A stretch of DNA of 23,826 nucleotides. Source: an uncultured Collinsella sp. GTDB lineage: Bacteria > Actinomycetota > Coriobacteriia > Coriobacteriales > Coriobacteriaceae. Position numbers and translations under genes: made by a program. The stretch lies in assembly GCA_900540945.1 (NCBI GenBank), contig UQHQ01000030.1, positions 1 through 23,826 of the forward strand, written 5' to 3'. Each line of letters starts with the position of its first letter. The stretch's first letter is position 1. Below are positions 8,109-15,633 of this stretch, one piece after another. The notes under the pieces are model-generated. The model was given only the letters and a program-made list of their open reading frames with translations, was not told the origin of the DNA and ran no database searches.

Positions 8109-8137
8109 TTACGACTATCGAAGGCTATGCGTACAAT
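8109..8137 (+). promoter_or_regulatory. Candidate promoter for the PHP-domain gene
   Basis: TTACGA (8109-8114) and TACAAT (8132-8137) are exactly 17 bp apart, 37 bases before the start codon. A further TACAAT sits at 8027-8032. Confidence 0.45.
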
Positions 8138-8174
8138 GAATATACGCGACGGCCATACCGGATAAGGAGACCCG

Positions 8175-8996
8175 ATGCCCTACCTGCTTTCTTGTGACAT
8201 TCATACCCATACGATGTTCTCTGCGCATGCATATTCGACCATTGAGGAGAATGTGTACTGGGCGGCAGAGCGTGGTCTGCAGGTACTTGGATCTGCCGAC
8301 CATCTGAGTTCTATGGTTACGCCTTGCCCCAATGACCTGCGCAGTTTCCAGTTCTTTATCAACCAGGATATCTGGCCGCGCATTTGGAGCGGCGTGCTGG
8401 TGCTGCGTGGTGCCGAGGCCGATATCGTTTCGCTGGACGGAAGCTTGTTTGGCGAGGACATTCCCGTTTCGCTCAATATTGTCGGCGATTCGTTCAATCA
8501 CCAGCATTCGCTGTTCGATTTGGTGACGCGCAATTTGGATTATTTGGTGGCAAGCGTGCATAATGCGCAGTTTGCCGAAGGCGCGACGCTCGCCCAGACG
8601 ACCGAGATGTATGTCAATGCCCTGGAGCATCCCAAGGTGTTCATGCTTGGGCATACGGGTCGTTCGGGCGTGCCGTTCGATATCGACGAGGTGCTGCTGG
8701 CGGCCAAGGCCAAGCACAAGATTATCGAGATCAATAACCATAGTCTTGAACACGGTGTCGACACTGAGCATTGGGCCGTATGTCGCAAGATCGCCGAGCG
8801 CTGCGCCGAGCTGGGCGTGGGCATTGGCGTGTCGACCGATGCCCACATTGGCATGGCCATTGGCAAGCTCGATCACGCGCGCAAGATGCTCGACGAGATT
8901 CACTTCCCACTGGATTTGATCGTGACGCGCGACCGCGAGACGCTGCTGCGCGAGATGGCGGCAGCCGGCGTGTGCGACCTGCGCAAGGGGATGTAG
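8175..8996 (+). CDS. PHP-domain phosphoesterase (YcdX-like)
   Basis: A cytoplasmic metal-dependent phosphatase of the polymerase-and-histidinol-phosphatase superfamily. The 273-residue length and motifs fit the YcdX-like branch, which binds three metal ions. Visible ligands are H10-x-H12 in CDIHTHTMFS, D42-H43 in GSADH, HNAQ in the middle, HTGRSG, EINNHSL, and D222-A-H224 in STDAHIG. AAGGAG just upstream fixes the start. The gene is alone, between an aminotransferase gene and a converging rRNA methyltransferase gene. A histidinol-phosphatase role is possible in principle because some relatives do this, but no his genes are nearby and I do not claim it. The substrate is unknown. Confidence 0.85.
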   Translation: MPYLLSCDIHTHTMFSAHAYSTIEENVYWAAERGLQVLGSADHLSSMVTPCPNDLRSFQFFINQDIWPRIWSGVLVLRGAEADIVSLDGSLFGEDIPVSLNIVGDSFNHQHSLFDLVTRNLDYLVASVHNAQFAEGATLAQTTEMYVNALEHPKVFMLGHTGRSGVPFDIDEVLLAAKAKHKIIEINNHSLEHGVDTEHWAVCRKIAERCAELGVGIGVSTDAHIGMAIGKLDHARKMLDEIHFPLDLIVTRDRETLLREMAAAGVCDLRKGM

Positions 8997-9016
8997 CGGA
9001 ATTTATAAACCAAGCG

Positions 9017-9050
9017 AAGGGGGCGGTCCAGACGGGTCGCCCCCTTTCTT
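9017..9050 (+). terminator. Terminator between the PHP gene and the converging methyltransferase gene
   Basis: AAGGGGGCG (9017-9025) pairs with CGCCCCCTT (9038-9046), with further CC/GG pairing in the loop, followed by TTTCTT. It suits the plus-strand gene. Confidence 0.82.
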
Positions 9051-9061
9051 GTGCCGGTGGA

Positions 9062-10510
9062 TTAGCGGCGTTCGAGGACCGCTACGGTTTCGGTGTGGTC
9101 GGTATGGGGGAACATGTCGACGGGCGTGATCTTGAGCAGGCGATAGCCTCCGTCGAGGAGGTGGTGCAGGTCGCGCTCTTGGGTCACGGGGTTGCAGCTG
9201 ATATAGGTGATGCGGCGTGGCTTAAGTGCGCAGGCGGCCTCAAGAAACTCGGGGGTGGAGCCGGCGCGCGGCGGGTCGATGGAAAGGACGTCGACGCGCT
9301 CGTTGTTGTCGGCGGCATCTAGGATGTAATCGGTGGCATCGTCGGCCATAAACCAGGCGCTGCGGGTAAGACCGTTGAGCTCGGCATTGCGGCGCGCGTC
9401 GGCAATGCCCGCCGGGTTGCGCTCCACGCCGAGCAGCATGATGCCGATGCCCTTGCTCTGGGCATCTTTAGCTGCGCAAAGACCGATGGTGCCGCTGCCG
9501 CAGTAGGCATCCATAAGCACATCGCCCTGGCGCAGGTCCATGCCGTCGATAGCGAGCTGATAGAGCAATTCGGTCTGCTGCGGGTTGGTCTGGTAGAACG
9601 CGGTAGGGGAGATGTCGAACTCGCAGCCGAGTAGCTGGTCGCGCATGCATTCGGCGCCATAAACGATACGGGTTTCCTCACCGAGGATGGCGTTGCCAGG
9701 GCGCCCGTTGATGTTTTGGGCGACGGTGACGATGCGCGGATCGAGTGCAGCGACGGCCTCAAAGAATTCCTGTGCATGCGGTAGGTCGCGCTGGGCGGTC
9801 ACGAGGGTGACCATGATTTGGTCGGTGCGCCAGCCGCAGCGAACGACGGCATAGCGAAGCAGTCCGAGATGCTTGTCCTCGTTAAAGGCGGGAATGTGCA
9901 GGCGCTCGGCCTCACGCGCGATGCCGTTGAGGATCTGTCGGGCGCCCGGTGCCTCGACGGGGCATTCGGGAACAGCAACGATTCTGTGCGTGCCACGTTC
10001 AAAAAAGCCGCAGCGGACAGCGCCCTCTTTACCGGGGGCAAAGGGAGTGGCGGCCTTATGGCGAAAACCGCGCGGAGCAGGATATTTGCCCGGGTCGCCC
10101 AGGGTGACTCCCATACCGCGAATGGGATCAACGGCGATGCCCTCACGCTCACAAAGCGAAGCAAAAAGCTCCTCCATAGCAGCCTGCTTGGTCGCCAACT
10201 GCTTCTTATAAGGACGATTGAGCGCCGTGCACCCACCGCAAGCTTTCATGATTGAACAGGGAGACTTTGGGTCCACAGCCTTACGAGCAGACGAAGCCGG
10301 ATCTTTATGCGAGCGCTTGGAACGAGTCTGAGATGCCTTATCCCCACTCCGACAAGAGCTGGGACGCGTGGTCTTAGCCTTGCCCTTGGCCGACTTACCC
10401 TTCGCGTCCTGAGACGACTTGGATTTCTTGGAAGATTTCTCCTCCTTTGACCCCTCAGCCGCTTCCACCAAAGCACGACGAGCCCTACGCTCCGCACGAG
10501 ATTCTGCCAT
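9062..10510 (-). CDS. RlmD/TrmA-family 23S rRNA (uracil-5-)-methyltransferase
   Basis: An SAM-dependent enzyme that methylates C5 of a uridine, probably in 23S rRNA. The 482-residue protein carries four cysteines placed like the RlmD [4Fe-4S] ligands: C85, C91, C94 (CSIMKACGGC) and C183 (PECPVEAP). The methyltransferase part shows TAFYQTNPQQTELLY, the SAM motif DAYCGSGTIGL, LSIDPPRAG, and the nucleophile C439 in YISCNPVTQERDL. Residues 1-80 are lysine-, serine- and arginine-rich low complexity. No TRAM domain is visible there, although RlmD normally has one. The upstream sequence gives only a weak GGGG ribosome site. The 10510 start may be too long, but no later ATG comes before the cluster except M88. 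The position modified is unknown. Confidence 0.88.
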   Translation of the reverse strand: MAESRAERRARRALVEAAEGSKEEKSSKKSKSSQDAKGKSAKGKAKTTRPSSCRSGDKASQTRSKRSHKDPASSARKAVDPKSPCSIMKACGGCTALNRPYKKQLATKQAAMEELFASLCEREGIAVDPIRGMGVTLGDPGKYPAPRGFRHKAATPFAPGKEGAVRCGFFERGTHRIVAVPECPVEAPGARQILNGIAREAERLHIPAFNEDKHLGLLRYAVVRCGWRTDQIMVTLVTAQRDLPHAQEFFEAVAALDPRIVTVAQNINGRPGNAILGEETRIVYGAECMRDQLLGCEFDISPTAFYQTNPQQTELLYQLAIDGMDLRQGDVLMDAYCGSGTIGLCAAKDAQSKGIGIMLLGVERNPAGIADARRNAELNGLTRSAWFMADDATDYILDAADNNERVDVLSIDPPRAGSTPEFLEAACALKPRRITYISCNPVTQERDLHHLLDGGYRLLKITPVDMFPHTDHTETVAVLERR

Positions 10511-10549
10511 GAATTAACCCCACTAATTTACAAATTGAAATCTGAAAGC

Positions 10550-10555
10550 ATTGTA
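10550..10555 (-). promoter_or_regulatory. Possible -10 box (TACAAT) for the methyltransferase gene
   Basis: TACAAT reads on the minus strand 39 bases upstream of the ATG at 10510. No clear -35 lies at standard spacing. Confidence 0.3.
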
Positions 10556-10617
10556 CCGTGCCAAGTTAGCAGACGATATGCAAGCGCCCATTTCATGTCA
10601 GTGATAAGTCCAACGAT

Positions 10618-10768
10618 GTTTGCCCGGCGTGGGCGGGGAGCGGCGCGTAATTAAGTTTATCGCGAGTTCCGCACGCAAAGGAAAGAACTTAATGTGCTTT
10701 CCGTCTTGCGCAGGACTGTAGAGCAGGAAACTTAATTACGCGCCGCTCCCCGCCCACGCCGGGCAAAC
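10618..10768. repeat. 151-bp element with perfect 41-bp inverted arms
   Basis: Arms 10618-10658 and 10728-10768 are perfect inverted copies over 41 bp, around a 69-base middle. The middle holds a nested hairpin: CGCAA/TTGCG outside and GGAAAG (10680-10685) with CTTTCC (10697-10702) inside. It has no reading frame of note, no T-tract, and I saw no flanking direct repeat. It fills most of the 349-base gap between two divergent genes (10511-10859); the rest of the gap holds the promoters. It looks like a MITE or REPIN-type element, or DNA for a long RNA hairpin. The right arm ends six bases before the -35 of the ABC operon. Confidence 0.85.
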
Positions 10769-10774
10769 CCTCCC

Positions 10775-10803
10775 TTGTACTTTATCAAGGTAGAGTGTAT
10801 GAT
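10775..10803 (+). promoter_or_regulatory. Promoter of the amino-acid ABC importer operon
   Basis: TTGTAC (10775-10780) and TATGAT (10798-10803) are 17 bp apart, close to the sigma-70 consensus, and about 56 bases upstream of the first start codon. This is the best promoter match I found in the window. Confidence 0.7.
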
Positions 10804-10859
10804 TCTGAACGTTACATGACTCACTTTACTTAACTAAAGTGCCATCAAGGGGGAATACC

Positions 10860-11720
10860 ATGAATACCGATATGTCTCGTCGTCAGTTTGTTGGTCTAGC
10901 CGGCTCGCTCGCCACGGTGCTTGGCCTTGGTCTTGTCGGCTGCGGCGGTGGTGCCGGCAAAGGCTCCGCTGCTGGCTCTGCCGCGGCCAAGGATGTGAAG
11001 GGCGCTGCGGAGTCCAAGAAGCTCGTGGTGGGTTTTGATAAGTCCTATCCTCCGTACGGCTTTGTGGGCGACGACGGCGAGTACACCGGCTTTGATCTCG
11101 ATCTGGCCAAGGCCGTTGCCGATAAGCAGGGCTGGGAGGTCAAATACGAGGCCATCGACTGGGACGCCAAGGATACGCTGCTCAACTCGGGTGCCATCAA
11201 CTGCATCTGGAACGGCTTTACCATGGAGGGCCGCGAGGACGACTACACGTTCTCCGAGCCGTATATGCTCAACGAACAGGTGCTGGTGGTCAAGAAGGAT
11301 GCGGGCATCAAGAGCTGGGACGATCTTGTCGGCAAGACCGTGATTACCCAGACTGATTCCGCTGCACAGGATGTGCTCGAGGGCGACCAGAAGGATTTGG
11401 CCGCGACGTTTGCCACGCTCGATACCATCGGTGAGTACAACACGGCGTTTATGCAGCTCGAGAGTGGTGCAGTCGATGCCGTCGCCTGTGACCTTTCGAT
11501 TGCCCAGTATCAGCTCGCCGCCAAGCCCGATGCCTATACACAGCTTGATGAGCCGCTGTCCAGCGAGCACTACGCCGTCGGCTTTAAGAAGGGCGACACC
11601 AAGTCGGCCGATGCCGTGACCGAGTCGCTCAAGGCGCTCTATGAGGATGGTACGGTCAAGGACCTCTGCGACAAGTATTCAAGCTATGGTCTATCTTTCG
11701 ATAATTGGGTGCTCAAGTAA
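10860..11720 (+). CDS. Amino-acid ABC transporter substrate-binding lipoprotein
   Basis: The extracellular binding subunit of a polar amino-acid importer (SBP_bac_3 fold, family 3 solute-binding protein). The 286-residue protein begins with a twin-arginine signal (SRRQFVGLAGS) that ends in a lipobox (LVGC), so it should be Tat-exported and lipid-anchored. A short G/A/S/K linker (KGSAAGSAA) follows. The mature part has VGFDKSYPPYGFVGDDGEYTGFDLDLAKAVA, the family signature, and later INCIWNGFTMEGRE and VDAVACDLSIAQYQ. The start at 10860 is taken from AAGGGGG (10847-10853); the frame begins earlier at 10839. Its stop overlaps the permease start by one base. The ligand is a polar amino acid by family; which one cannot be told. 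Confidence 0.92.
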   Translation: MNTDMSRRQFVGLAGSLATVLGLGLVGCGGGAGKGSAAGSAAAKDVKGAAESKKLVVGFDKSYPPYGFVGDDGEYTGFDLDLAKAVADKQGWEVKYEAIDWDAKDTLLNSGAINCIWNGFTMEGREDDYTFSEPYMLNEQVLVVKKDAGIKSWDDLVGKTVITQTDSAAQDVLEGDQKDLAATFATLDTIGEYNTAFMQLESGAVDAVACDLSIAQYQLAAKPDAYTQLDEPLSSEHYAVGFKKGDTKSADAVTESLKALYEDGTVKDLCDKYSSYGLSFDNWVLK

Positions 11721-12373
11721 TGTCTATTCAAGTCATGATGCAGATGCTTGGCCAGGGATTCTTGGTCAGTTTGCAGCTGTTTGTGCTGACGCTGCTCGGG
11801 TCGATCCCCCTGGGAATCCCCGTGGCGTTTATGCGCATGAGTAAAATCGCGCCGCTGCGTTGGATTGCGCGCATCTACATTTCGGTCATGCGCGGTACGC
11901 CGCTCATGCTGCAGATGTTTGCCATCTACTTTGCCCCGTACTACGTGTTTGGTATTTCGCTTACGCCCGATTCCAAGTGGACGGCGTGTGTTGTGGCGTT
12001 CATCATCAACTACGCCGGCTACTTTGCCGAGATCTATCGCTCGGGCCTACAGTCGATTCCGCGTGGTCAATATGAGGCCGCCGAGGTGTTGGGCTATTCG
12101 CGCCTGCAGACGTTTTCGTACATCGTGATGCCGCAGGTCGCCAAGCGCATTCTGCCGGCGATGGGCAACGAGATCATCACGCTGGTCAAAGACACGTCGC
12201 TGGCGTTTGCCATCGGCGTGGGGGAGATGTTCTCGACGGCCAAGGCGCTGGTCGCCTCGCAGGTGAGCATGGTGCCGTTTGCGATCGCGGCGCTGATCTA
12301 CTGGGTCTTTAACTTTGTGGTCGAGATGCTGCTGGGCGCCGCCGAGAAAAAATTGGATTACTACCATGATTAA
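11720..12373 (+). CDS. Amino-acid ABC transporter permease
   Basis: The membrane channel subunit of the importer (HisM/GlnP family), presumably a homodimer because only one permease gene is present. The 217-residue protein is hydrophobic throughout, with four to five membrane segments beginning at about 10-30. The coupling EAA loop that docks the ATPase reads YRSGLQSIPRGQYEAAEVLG and then VMPQVAKRILPAMGNE. Its ATG shares a base with the stop of the binding protein gene, so translation is coupled. Its last 8 bases overlap the ATPase gene. Confidence 0.92.
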   Translation: MSIQVMMQMLGQGFLVSLQLFVLTLLGSIPLGIPVAFMRMSKIAPLRWIARIYISVMRGTPLMLQMFAIYFAPYYVFGISLTPDSKWTACVVAFIINYAGYFAEIYRSGLQSIPRGQYEAAEVLGYSRLQTFSYIVMPQVAKRILPAMGNEIITLVKDTSLAFAIGVGEMFSTAKALVASQVSMVPFAIAALIYWVFNFVVEMLLGAAEKKLDYYHD

Positions 12374-13130
12374 TTCGGTAATGAATATAGCGAACGCGCG
12401 TAAGGCGTTTGGCGGCAATGAGGTACTCAAGGATATCTCGCTTGAGGTCAAGCGCGGCGAGGTCGTGGCGATTATCGGGCCTTCGGGCGGCGGTAAGTCA
12501 ACGCTGCTGCGCTGCGCTACGCTGCTCGAGGCACTCGACGGTGGCTCGCTTTCGTTTGGCGATCTTGCCGTTGCGACGGACACGGGGTCGGGTGCGGTAT
12601 ATGCGAAAGGCGACGTGCCCAAGCGGGCGCGCTCGCGATTTGGCCTGGTGTTTCAGAACTACAATCTGTTTCCGCACTATACCGTGATGAAAAATATTAC
12701 CGACGCTCCGATTCGCGTGCTCAAGCGCCCGCGCGAGCAAGCGGAGGCGCGCGCACGCGAGCTGATCGCGCAGATGGGGCTTACGGGCAACGAGAACAAG
12801 GTGCCATGTGAGCTTTCGGGCGGTCAGCAACAGCGTGTGAGTATCGCCCGCGCACTGGCGCTCGACCCGGAGATCTTGTTCTTTGACGAGCCGACTTCGG
12901 CGCTCGATCCCGAGCTGACGGCCGAGGTATTGCGTGTCATTAAAGACCTTGCCGCGCAGGATATGACGATGGTGATCGTGACCCACGCGATGCAATTTGC
13001 GCGCGATGTTGCCGACCGCGTGGTCTTTATGGACGGCGGTCGCATTGTCGAGGAGGGTCCTGCCGAGCAGGTTATCGATCACCCGCGTGAGCAACGTACC
13101 CGTGAGTTCTTGAGCCGTATCGAGGGCTAG
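12366..13130 (+). CDS. Amino-acid ABC transporter ATP-binding protein
   Basis: The cytoplasmic ATPase that powers the importer (GlnQ/HisP family). The 254-residue protein has Walker A GPSGGGKST, the Q-loop FQNYNLFPHYTV, the signature LSGGQQQRVSIARAL, Walker B ILFFDEPTSALD and the H-loop VTHAMQFA. Between Walker A and the Q-loop there is an insert (about residues 65-90, ATDTGSGAVYAKGDVPKR), where many relatives have a similar but shorter loop. The start overlaps the permease stop (ATGATTAA); a second ATG at 12381 is possible. A terminator follows at 13150-13187. It completes a three-gene operon and could also serve the ATPase-less transporter at 20172-21734. Confidence 0.94.
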   Translation: MINSVMNIANARKAFGGNEVLKDISLEVKRGEVVAIIGPSGGGKSTLLRCATLLEALDGGSLSFGDLAVATDTGSGAVYAKGDVPKRARSRFGLVFQNYNLFPHYTVMKNITDAPIRVLKRPREQAEARARELIAQMGLTGNENKVPCELSGGQQQRVSIARALALDPEILFFDEPTSALDPELTAEVLRVIKDLAAQDMTMVIVTHAMQFARDVADRVVFMDGGRIVEEGPAEQVIDHPREQRTREFLSRIEG

Positions 13131-13149
13131 GCTCAGCTATATATTGAGA

Positions 13150-13187
13150 AAAAGCCGCCGCAGGTCTTATGGTCTGCGGCGGCTTTT
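13150..13187 (+). terminator. Terminator of the ABC importer operon
   Basis: A 14-bp stem (13150-13163 with 13174-13187), A-rich on the left and ending in four T residues on the right, with a ten-base loop. Confidence 0.87.
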
Positions 13188-13427
13188 ATTTGTATCGATG
13201 GGGTTTAATAATCGCCTCGCATGCGTTCTTCTTCCTCTCGCCGCCTGTATTCATACGTGCGCCGAAAGGTATGCATGGATAGTCGTCCGTGAGGGTAGGG
13301 TGGTGCCATAGGACATTTGGAGGGTGAGTCGGCTCGGCTGCCGACCATGCTGCTCCCGGGACGGCACCGACCGCGAACTCTCCCCGTTGGCGTCGCGCAT
13401 TGCGCGCGGCCCTGCAAGGAGGTCATC

Positions 13428-15503
13428 ATGGGTGCTCCCAAGACCGGTAACGTAAGGAACGTGGTGCTCGTAGGCCAAGGCGGGGTGGGCAAGACCTCAC
13501 TCGCCGAGGCCATGCTCCACCTTTCTGGCAAGACTGCCCGCCTGGGCGGCCACGACGGCACCAAGCCCACGCTCGACTATGACCCCGAAGAGGTCAAGCG
13601 TGCGTTTTCCATCTCGACGACCATTGCGCCGATCGACTGGAAGGGCGCGCGCATCAATGTGCTCGATGCCCCGTGCTACCCCGATTTTATCGGCGACGCC
13701 TTTGCCGCGATGAGCGTCTGCGAGACGTCTCTGTTTGTGGTCGACGCCGAGGCCGGCCCGCAGCCTACGACGGTTAAGCTCTGGTATGCCGCCGAGGACC
13801 TGCGCCTGGCGCGTGCGGTGTTCGTAAACCGCCTGTCGCGCTCCGAGGCCAGCTTTGCGACCACGATGGACCTGCTGCAGGAGCGCTTTGGCACGCGCCT
13901 GGGCGCCGTGACTCTTCCCTGGGGCGAGGGCGAGGACTTTGACGGCATCATCGACCTGGTGCGCATGAAGGCGCGCCATTGCAACGGCGCCGAGGCCGTT
14001 GAGTCGGAGATTCCCGAGGAGTATCGTGCCCAGGCCGAGGAAGCCCATGACCATCTGTGCGAGCTGGTGGCCGAGGCTGACGACGATCTGATGATGAAGT
14101 ACTTGGAAGGCGAGGAGACGCTGACGCAGGAGGAGCTCGAAGGCCTGCTGTCGAAGGCGATCGCCGAGCGCATCTTTGTGCCGGTCTTTGCGGGCGATTG
14201 CATTAAGGAGCAGGGCGTCAACTCGCTGATGGACGACATCGCCACGTACTTCCCGGCGCCGACGGACTACGGCGAGATGCCACTCATCGACGGCGATTCG
14301 CTTAAGATCTCGAGTGACGATGACCGCCCGGTGGCGTTTGTGTTTAAGACCCTGGCCGATCCGCAGCAGGGTCGAATCAGTTTTATCAAGGTACTGACGG
14401 GTACGCTTGAGCCGGGCCTTGAGCTGGTCAATGCGCGCACGCGCAAGGGTGAGCGTCTGGCTCACCTGTATGTGATGTGCGGCCGTGACATGACCGAAGT
14501 CGGCCACGCTTATGCCGGCGACATCATCGTGGCGCCCAAGCTGGCGGCCGAAACGGGCGATACGCTCTCGATTACCGGCAAGGTCGAGGCTGCGGCGTTT
14601 AAGTTCCCCAACTCTCAGTACCGCATCGCCATTGAGGCCGAGAATCGCGGTGACGAGGAGAAGCTCTATACGTTTATCGAGAAGGCGTGCAAGGCCGATC
14701 CGACCATGAGCATCGACCGCGACGAGGAGACCGGCCAGACCATCATTTCGGCGGTGGGCGAGGCGCAGGTTTCGGTGCTGCTCAACCGTCTGGAGGATCG
14801 CACCAAGGTCGTGGCCAAAAGCGTGCCGATTCGTATCCCGTATCGCGAGACCATTCGCCGCACGGCAAGTGCCCAGGGTCGCCATAAGAAGCAGACTGGC
14901 GGTGCCGGTCAGTATGGCGACTGCTGGCTGCGCGTTGAGCCGCTCATTGGTCCCGACGGCACGAGCGATGGCTATGAGTTTGTAGACGAGGTCGTGGGCG
15001 GTCGCATTCCGCGTTCGCTCATTCCCGCCGTGGACAAGGGCGTTCAGGAGACCATGAAGGACGGCATCATTGCCGGCTACCCGCTTACGGGCATTCGCGT
15101 GGCTGTGTACGACGGTTCGTATCACAGCGTCGACTCCAACGAGATGGCGTTCCGCGCGGCGGCTCGCATCGGCCTGCGCAAGGCATGCGCCGATGCCGAC
15201 CCGGTGGTGCTGGAGCCCATCGAGGAAATCACGGTGACTATCCCCGAGAGCTACGCCGGCGCCGTGATGGGCGACATCTCGGCCTCGCGTGGTCGCGTGA
15301 CGGGCATGGAGACCGATGAGCGCGGCGACACCGTGGTCATTGCCCAGGCGCCTCTCGCCGAGCTGACGGATTACTCGACGCGTCTGCGCTCTATCACGCG
15401 CGGCACGGGCGACTTTACCATGAAGCCGGCGGGCTATGAGCAGGTACCCTATGACGTTCAGGCCAAACTGGTCGAGCGCTATGAGGAGGGCCGCGCCAAG
15501 TAG
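13428..15503 (+). CDS. EF-G-like translation-factor GTPase paralogue with altered G motifs
   Basis: A 691-residue protein with the full EF-G architecture: G domain, domain II (ADPQQGRISFIKVLTGTLEPG), domain III, domain IV (RHKKQTGGAGQYGDCWLRVEPL) and domain V (PESYAGAVMGDISASRGRVTGM). It belongs to the stand-alone EF-G-like group, like mycobacterial FusA2, not to the canonical fusA of the str operon. G1 is intact (GQGGVGKT, 16-23). G3 reads DAPCYPDF at 80-87 instead of DTPGHVDF, G4 reads NRLS at 134-137 instead of NKMD, and G5 reads GDC where SA(K/L) is usual. Guanine specificity and hydrolysis may therefore be changed. The start at 13428 is fixed by AAGGAGG (13416-13422); the frame is open upstream to a TTG at 13317 but that has no such site. 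The role is unknown. Confidence 0.88.
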   Translation: MGAPKTGNVRNVVLVGQGGVGKTSLAEAMLHLSGKTARLGGHDGTKPTLDYDPEEVKRAFSISTTIAPIDWKGARINVLDAPCYPDFIGDAFAAMSVCETSLFVVDAEAGPQPTTVKLWYAAEDLRLARAVFVNRLSRSEASFATTMDLLQERFGTRLGAVTLPWGEGEDFDGIIDLVRMKARHCNGAEAVESEIPEEYRAQAEEAHDHLCELVAEADDDLMMKYLEGEETLTQEELEGLLSKAIAERIFVPVFAGDCIKEQGVNSLMDDIATYFPAPTDYGEMPLIDGDSLKISSDDDRPVAFVFKTLADPQQGRISFIKVLTGTLEPGLELVNARTRKGERLAHLYVMCGRDMTEVGHAYAGDIIVAPKLAAETGDTLSITGKVEAAAFKFPNSQYRIAIEAENRGDEEKLYTFIEKACKADPTMSIDRDEETGQTIISAVGEAQVSVLLNRLEDRTKVVAKSVPIRIPYRETIRRTASAQGRHKKQTGGAGQYGDCWLRVEPLIGPDGTSDGYEFVDEVVGGRIPRSLIPAVDKGVQETMKDGIIAGYPLTGIRVAVYDGSYHSVDSNEMAFRAAARIGLRKACADADPVVLEPIEEITVTIPESYAGAVMGDISASRGRVTGMETDERGDTVVIAQAPLAELTDYSTRLRSITRGTGDFTMKPAGYEQVPYDVQAKLVERYEEGRAK

Positions 15504-15536
15504 CGCGTGTCGTTGCCTGTAACATACATGCCGATG

Positions 15537-15573
15537 AAAGGGCCGCTCTGGGCAATCCAGGGCGGCCCTTTTT
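15537..15573 (+). terminator. Terminator of the EF-G-like gene
   Basis: AAAGGGCCGC (15537-15546) and CTG pair with CAG and GCGGCCCTTT (15558-15571) with one internal mismatch, followed by T residues to 15573. It lies between convergent genes. Confidence 0.87.
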
Positions 15574-15633
15574 GATCCCTGGGGGACGGAGGAAAACGAA
15601 TCATTTTAGGTTTTGGGGCGGCTTTTGTCGGCC

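Noticed and set aside
13359..13370. GGACGGCACCGA in the EF-G-like leader also occurs at 40-51
   Set aside because: A 12-base match is expected by chance many times in a 24-kb high-G+C window, and the surrounding structures do not align.
13317..13427. TTG at 13317 as the start of the EF-G-like gene, adding 37 residues
   Set aside because: The added part has no resemblance to EF-G, and AAGGAGG lies directly before ATG 13428.
13497..15125. A 542-codon minus-strand frame opposite the EF-G-like gene
   Set aside because: Antisense shadow: the plus-strand frame carries clear EF-G domains II to V and the best ribosome site in the area.
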